A stretch of 64,000 bases of DNA from Pleurotus ostreatus/Saccharomyces cerevisiae fusant (lineage: Eukaryota > Opisthokonta): contig JAMQCK010000102.1 in the NCBI GenBank assembly GCA_024196135.1, positions 1 through 64,000 of the forward strand. The letters are read 5' to 3'. This document shows positions 58,997-64,000 of the stretch, in pieces. Positions within the stretch are counted from its first letter, which is position 1, and every line of letters starts with the position of its first letter. A model generated the notes under the pieces. It had not been told where the DNA came from. It searched no databases and worked only from the letters and a program-made list of their open reading frames with translations. The translations under genes were made by a program, and so were the position numbers.

Positions 58997-61325
58997 ACCC
59001 ACCCGCCGCTTCCATATCCATGCCCAGGGTAATGTCGATGCGAGGCACCGAAGGCACTCCAAGGAACACTTCAACTTTCACGACGGGCCCAACAACATAG
59101 ATCTCGCCGCTGTTGGGTGTTGGCCGCCTAACCGGCAGCCTCAGCAACGGCGGCAGTGGCGATCTACTCACAGTCAACGCCATTCCAATATTGCCTGTCA
59201 TGTAGGGGGAAACTGCGAAGCAAGTTTCTCAGCGGCGGCACGCGGCGAGCCGCGCGCCACCTCCTGGAGGCTCTGGTCTCCAGGCGTGATCGTACCGGGT
59301 CAGTTGGGTGCTGCGTCTGACGACGCAAGTGCACGAGCAATGCACTGCACGTCCACTCGAAAGGGACATGGGTTCCAAACATTGGCGTCATTGCCGACAT
59401 AGCGCAGCGTGCCCGCGCTGATGAATCCGCCTTCACCGAGCGCTCGGAAACGCACGAGATTTTGGACGCATCAGGAACAGGCATGTCACGCACTGCCGAC
59501 GCCCCAGAAGGTGCACCACCTCCGCTACGTGGCCCTCGAAGACAGGTAGCATCACCGGCAGCACATATCTGAGGCAGCGGGCGAGGACGTAGCACCTCCG
59601 CTTCCCCCCAACTTCGACGAAGAAGGCCAGGCAGCATCGACGGCGCTACGGCTCTCCCGCGACGACACGAGCCCCGCCCGTCGCATTCATTGTCGAGACC
59701 TGGTGATGCCGCCACGATGCAGCGACATCGGCTCTTCAACTTCAGCGACGAGCCCGACGATGGTGGATCTCGCGACCTCTGAGTCGGCTGCCGAGCTGGC
59801 AGCTTCCGCAGATATCGCGACGGCGATCCACCCACAATCGCATCCGCCGTTAAGCGTCTGTCGCGTTGGCTGTCATCAGACGCATTGACTGGCAAGGCGC
59901 ATCTGACAGGAGACTGCTGGTCGGTCTAACTGCGAGATGTGGTCGGTTGGGGGTCGCGTCGGACGCAGAATCTGAGCATAGCTCAGCGCATCCTTCGAAA
60001 AGGATTGCATAGGGTTCCAAAAACTTCGTCGTAGTCGACAGGGCATGCCACAACAGCGCAAGCCTGTGCACGTTCACTAAGCGCCCAAAGACGCGTCAGC
60101 TACTAGCCCACGGTCGCGATCGCTGCGCCATGCTCTGCCGACGCCACAGATGTGAGCCGCCTTCGTCCCCCACGCGAAGATGAGCAACATTGATGGCTCA
60201 CATCTGTGGCCGCAAATGAGAGTGCGACTCCTCCGCTCCCAGACCCATCCCAAAGAATAGGACCGGGAGCCTCAGCGGCGTCGCGCACCCATTTGCGGAG
60301 GACACAGGCCCACCCGCCGCTTCCATATCAGCGTCAAGGGTAATGTCGATACGAGGTACCGAAGGCATCCCACAGGAACGCCTCAACTTCCACGACGGGC
60401 CCGACAACATAGATATCGCCGCCGTTGGGTATTGGCCGCCTATCCGACGGCCTCAGCAACGGCGGCAGTGGCAATCTACTCGTCAGTCAACGCCATTCCT
60501 ATTGATAGTGCCTGTCATAATGGGGGGAAACTGCCAAAGCAAGTTTCTCAGCGAAGGCGCGCGGCAGGCCGCGCGCCAACGCCTGGAGGCGACAGTCTCT
60601 AGGCGTGATCGTACTGGGTCAGTTGAGCACTGCGTCCGACGACGGAACTGGAAGCGCAATGCTCCAGTTCAAGTCCTCTGAGAAGAGGAGAAGGGTTCCA
60701 AAGATTGGCGCCATTGTCGACGGAGAGCAGCACAATCGCGCCAATGTGTACACGTTCGCCGAGCGCAAAAAACGCACGGCTACTAGGACCCATCAAATAC
60801 GAGCATGCCACACTTCGCCGACGCCTTAGAAGATACACCACCTCCGTTACCTGCCTGGAAGACAGGTAACATCGCCGGCAGCACATTCCTAAGGCACCGG
60901 GCGGGCACATAGCACCTCCACCGCCCCCCAATTTCATACGAAAAAGGCCAGGCAGCATCGACGGCACTATGGCACGCCCGCGGTGACGCAGACCCACCCA
61001 CCGCGTCCATTGTCGAGACGTGATGGTGCCACTGCTCAGCGCTCAGCAGCGACACCGACTCTTCAATGTCGGCGGCGGGCCCAACAACGGTGGCTCTCGC
61101 GGCCTCTGGCTCGGCTGCCGATCCGACAGCTCTGGCAGAGTCCGCAGTGGCGACCCACCCACACAACGCATCCGCCCATTGTGCGTCTGTCGCAGTGCCT
61201 GTCGCCAAACGCGTCAGCAGCCGATGAGGATGGCATGCTCAGCGCGTCTGGCGGGAGACGCTTTGGTCCGTCTAACTGCAAAGTGCGGTTGGTTGGGTGC
61301 TGCGTCTGACGCTGAGATTGAGAAG
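58997..61325. repeat. Block of degenerate ~0.65 kb / ~1.3 kb repeats
   Basis: Sequence at 58997-59985 recurs, diverged but colinear, at 60319-61325 (offset about 1,320 bp). Shared strings include CCCACCCGCCGCTTCCATAT, GGCGTGATCGTAC and AGGCCAGGCAGCATCGACGG. A landmark GTTGGGTGCTGCGTCTGACG occurs in variants at 59303, 59946, 60622 and 61292, spacing 643, 676 and 670, so the unit may be ~0.65 kb. No conserved reading frame, transposase or LTR is seen. Neither copy has a frame preserved against the other. Confidence 0.75.
60143..60210. repeat. Perfect 16-nt inverted repeat
   Basis: Left arm 60143-60158 (GCCACAGATGTGAGCC) and right arm 60195-60210 are exact reverse complements with a 36-nt spacer. 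It lies between the two large repeat copies. Confidence 0.85.
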
Positions 61326-62142
61326 AACGATTTGGGTCACCGCCCGTCTTTATACTGGCGAGCACGTGCCATTGATGTGTGTGATCCGGCGGATGCCGTA
61401 TTGTGCCCCGTTCGGACACCTTCATTGTTGTCTCTGCTCATGATGCTTGTGTCACAGGGAAGCGCTCGTGGTCCTCTCAACGTCGTGCTCGCGCTCAAGG
61501 GCGAACTTGGGGAGTACTCCTGCCGCTCAAGCATGTCTACGAACTCCTCTACAGCACACGACAATCCCATGCGCCTTGCACGTGGCGCTTTGGCGGTGTC
61601 AACCCTGATATTCACAAGCGTCTGCTGTATCTACACAGCGGTCATAGACCTGATCGATGATCATACACAGATTCCAGAACCATTCAAGAGCATATATACA
61701 GCTTCTCAAGCACATGCGGCGTCTATGACCAGGCTTTGACCAGGTTCGTGATTGTGGTCTATGATAGGCGTCTCAGCCCTTGTTGACCCATCGAAAGCGA
61801 AGCAATTCGAGTATCTGTCCTGCAGCATTGCTCTCAGAGAGTCAGCGGCCTCGTCAAGAGCAAAGAGCAAGGAAGTATTCAGGTCGCTTGTCGTCGAGCT
61901 TCCGTAGTCGGCGCCTACTACAATCATAATCAGTTACCGTAGGTTGAGGCTATACCCCGCCGTTTTCGTCAGGTCACAAACATATCAATGGGCGCTGTTC
62001 ACCCATCATCGCCCGCAGAAGTGGTTTATGACTATGCTTGTGACCCGTGCGACCCTCGAACCTTTTCGTATAAAAGGTGCAGCGGCAGGCCAGGCAGCAT
62101 AGCTCCAATCTACCTGAGTAACAGCAAACTCATACGTACCCC
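61326..62142. other. Intergenic, upstream of the leucine-rich gene
   Basis: About 0.8 kb without a recognisable gene. A TATA box is at 62069-62076. Confidence 0.45.
62069..62076 (+). promoter_or_regulatory. TATA box
   Basis: TATAAAAG, 67 nt before the ATG at 62143; the clearest core promoter element in the window. Confidence 0.6.
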
Positions 62143-63110
62143 ATGGTCAACAAGAACACTAACAAGCAGCGTGCAGTCATAGGAGATCCGTCTCGACGGT
62201 AAGTTGTTACTATTCCACCCGATCCAGCACAATACTCATCGTGCGACCAGCGACCGCCATCCCGGGTCTCGGCCGGCGATGCAATCGAGTGGCAATCGTG
62301 CGGGTCCGAGTCATGGTAAGCAATCGTCTCTCTTCATTGTGACCTCCACATTGCTCACACGATTCATTAGCGAACTCGGCATCCGTTCATCCTACTCTAC
62401 CCAGCCACATCCCCGACCTCCAATGCAACTGCATCGCCGACATGATTCGCACGATCGAGGATACGAGCAACCTGGCTCACCGACCGACCTACAATATCGA
62501 CCACAGCGACATTGCCTACACCGACTTAGCCCCCGAGACCATCGCGAGTAGACCCATTCACGCTCCCCGTCTAAAGCACCTCACGCTTCGGGGCAACAAC
62601 TCGGAACCGAAAAGACAGAAGCAGCATACAGCCGTGTATGGGTCGCTACGTGCGCGAGATCTCGAGGGCTTGTCGGTGCTGCGGCCCGGGAGGTCAACCA
62701 CGCCGTACGACAAGCAACTCTATCGTTTCCTTCACAGTGGCGTCGACAGCGCCAAGTTCAAGCACCTCACACTCAACATGAGGTTCGTATACCGGGTGGG
62801 CCTCGAGAACTACTTGAAGTCCGCCTCGGCGGCGAACTTGGAGACGCTTCGCCTGAAGACCAATGTGGACATCCAGAGCTGCCTCAGTGAGGCGCTCGTC
62901 GCAGGAGGTCGCCTGGCTGGACTGCGCACTCTCATAGTGCGCATCAAGGATCTTGTGCCGAGTGAACTCCTCGATGCCTTGGTGGCACGCCATCGCTCTC
63001 TCGGTGATCGCGACGTGCTCCACACCGTCGAGATCGCCGCTCCGCTCTCGCAGGCCACAATCGAGCGCGCCCGCCGTATCGGGATCACCTTGCGCAAGGT
63101 TGCTTGGTAG
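62143..63110 (+). CDS. Orphan leucine-rich protein (F-box/LRR-like C-terminal part)
   Basis: Three exons, 62143-62198, 62251-62315 and 62371-63110, with introns of 52 and 55 nt that keep the frame; 286 residues. The N-terminal ~40 residues are basic and disordered (MVNKNTNKQRAVIGDPSRR). Then come Leu-rich strands APRLKHLTLRGN, LEGLSVLRPG, KFKHLTLNMRF, NLETLRLKTNVD, LAGLRTLIVRIKDL and HTVEIAAPLS, as in LRR parts of agaricomycete F-box proteins, but no F-box is visible ahead of them. A TATA box 67 nt upstream and two clean introns argue that the gene is live rather than a fragment. Function unknown. Confidence 0.7.
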
Positions 63111-63280
63111 ATCTTCAGCACCCAAATATGTATCATGACTGACTTCTATACAATATCATTCATCCTTAGTCCCGCGACTACTTGTATGCATCTGCTACTA
63201 TCCACGATCGAACATATGTGTACTGCTGAGAATCTATGTCCTTTTGTGCACTCTTCTCCACGTCTTCAAACCTTCCCTGT

Positions 63281-64000
63281 TCACTCCAGGGCGGCGGCGG
63301 TGCCGCTAATGAGACGCGCAGCCATATCGTGGCGAGGTCGAAGCACATAAGAGAACGGGGCTGGGTGTCTGGTGTACATCAGTGCAATCTTCGCTGCATC
63401 CTAAGGAATTTGAGACGCACGAGATCATGCCTGAAGTAAATTTCGGCTCGACCGCGATTGGGTGCCCCATGCTGTCAATAGCCGGCCGTATGTCGAAGAC
63501 GGATATGATGGAGGCAACGGTGATCCAGACTTGCGTCTCTCCGAGCGCCATTCCTGCGCAGGTCCTGCGACCGTAGCCCCATGCCGTGGATAGCGGCGCG
63601 AGCACATGGGTGAGGTCTTCGCCTGGGCATGAGGGCAGAAAGCGTTCGGGCCTGAATTGTCGAGGCTCGGGATATCTTATAGAGTCGTTCAGGATAGTCC
63701 TGCGCGAGGTGAGCAGGCGCATTGTTCAAATTAACCAGTTGCCACAAACCATGTATTTCCCATGACGACTGTGCCGGCGGGTATGAAGCACCCGTTATAT
63801 ACATCGTCTTCGCTTGTCATATGTGGCAAGCCTAGAGGCGCAATGGGAGCCCATCTATGATTGAGACAAGTCAGTCCGAAGGGTAGTCGCACAGTTGTCG
63901 CAGATTACCTCAATAATTCCTTGACGAGGGCCGAGATGTAAGGTAGGGCATCGCGATCGCCGAAGTCAGGCAGCCGGGTTGGGCCAACTACTCTGTCGAT
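63281..64000 (-). CDS. Cytochrome P450, C-terminal part (5' end beyond window)
   Basis: Heme monooxygenase; only the last four exons are in the window: 64000(edge)-63909, 63854-63750, 63699-63421 and 63368-63281. Seen in order: an ExxR helix remnant ([14 protein letters not shown], with the Glu and Arg), [28 protein letters not shown], the PERF-type motif FRPERFLP, and the heme-ligand loop [15 protein letters not shown] with the Cys. The first residue of that loop is Trp where Phe is usual. The tail ends [20 protein letters not shown]. Style (RWxPxxPLGxPH) matches the CYP5144/CYP5037-like agaricomycete P450s, which is a weak guide; the substrate is unknown. There is no frameshift in the visible part. 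Confidence 0.92.

Noticed and set aside
58997..61325. Transposon reading of the repeat block
   Set aside because: No transposase, reverse transcriptase, LTR or target-site duplication could be read.

Overview
The window is nuclear DNA of an agaricomycete (basidiomycete) fungus, probably a wood decayer. The evidence is its GC-rich coding sequence, about 120 short GT-AG introns (mostly 45-65 nt, several flanking exons of only 10-22 nt), gene spacings of a few hundred bases, BTB and F-box orphan families, and a 16-exon pyranose 2-oxidase gene, an enzyme best known from lignocellulose-degrading Agaricomycetes. There is no operon, tRNA, rRNA, CRISPR array or recognisable transposase. Exon borders below were worked out by reading splice sites and keeping the frame open; spliced lengths are given where the model closes.

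Left part (1-21 kb): the N-terminal ~1,180 residues of nucleoporin Nup192 (cut by the window edge), two tandem BTB/POZ genes, a linker-histone-fold (H15) Gln-rich protein, an F-box gene with a deleted mini-copy beside it, three tandem genes for small single-pass membrane proteins, LSM7, and an HMCES/SRAP abasic-site sensor sharing a short divergent promoter with LSM7.

Middle (21-43 kb): pyranose 2-oxidase, an APH/AIM9-type kinase-fold protein, a hypothetical two-exon gene, a Cid1-type nucleotidyltransferase with a very long disordered tail, a sparse 2.3 kb gap, importin beta (Kap95), the ER Hsp170 chaperone Lhs1 ending in HDEL with two UPRE-like boxes upstream, and a double-BTB gene.

Right part (43-64 kb): PAN3 deadenylase subunit, a mucin-like membrane protein resembling cell-wall stress sensors, a NIMA-family kinase, IMP dehydrogenase, a GH13 alpha-glucosidase, an unusual ubiquitin E2 with SUMO-interaction-like motifs in its tail, a 2.3 kb block of degenerate repeats, an orphan leucine-rich gene with a clear TATA box, and the 3' end of a cytochrome P450.

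Most genes are unlinked housekeeping functions (nuclear transport, RNA decay, proteostasis, purine synthesis). No biosynthetic cluster is visible. The items most worth a second look are the SIM-tailed E2, the three-gene membrane-protein array, the double-BTB gene, the mini F-box derivative and the 59-61 kb repeat block.
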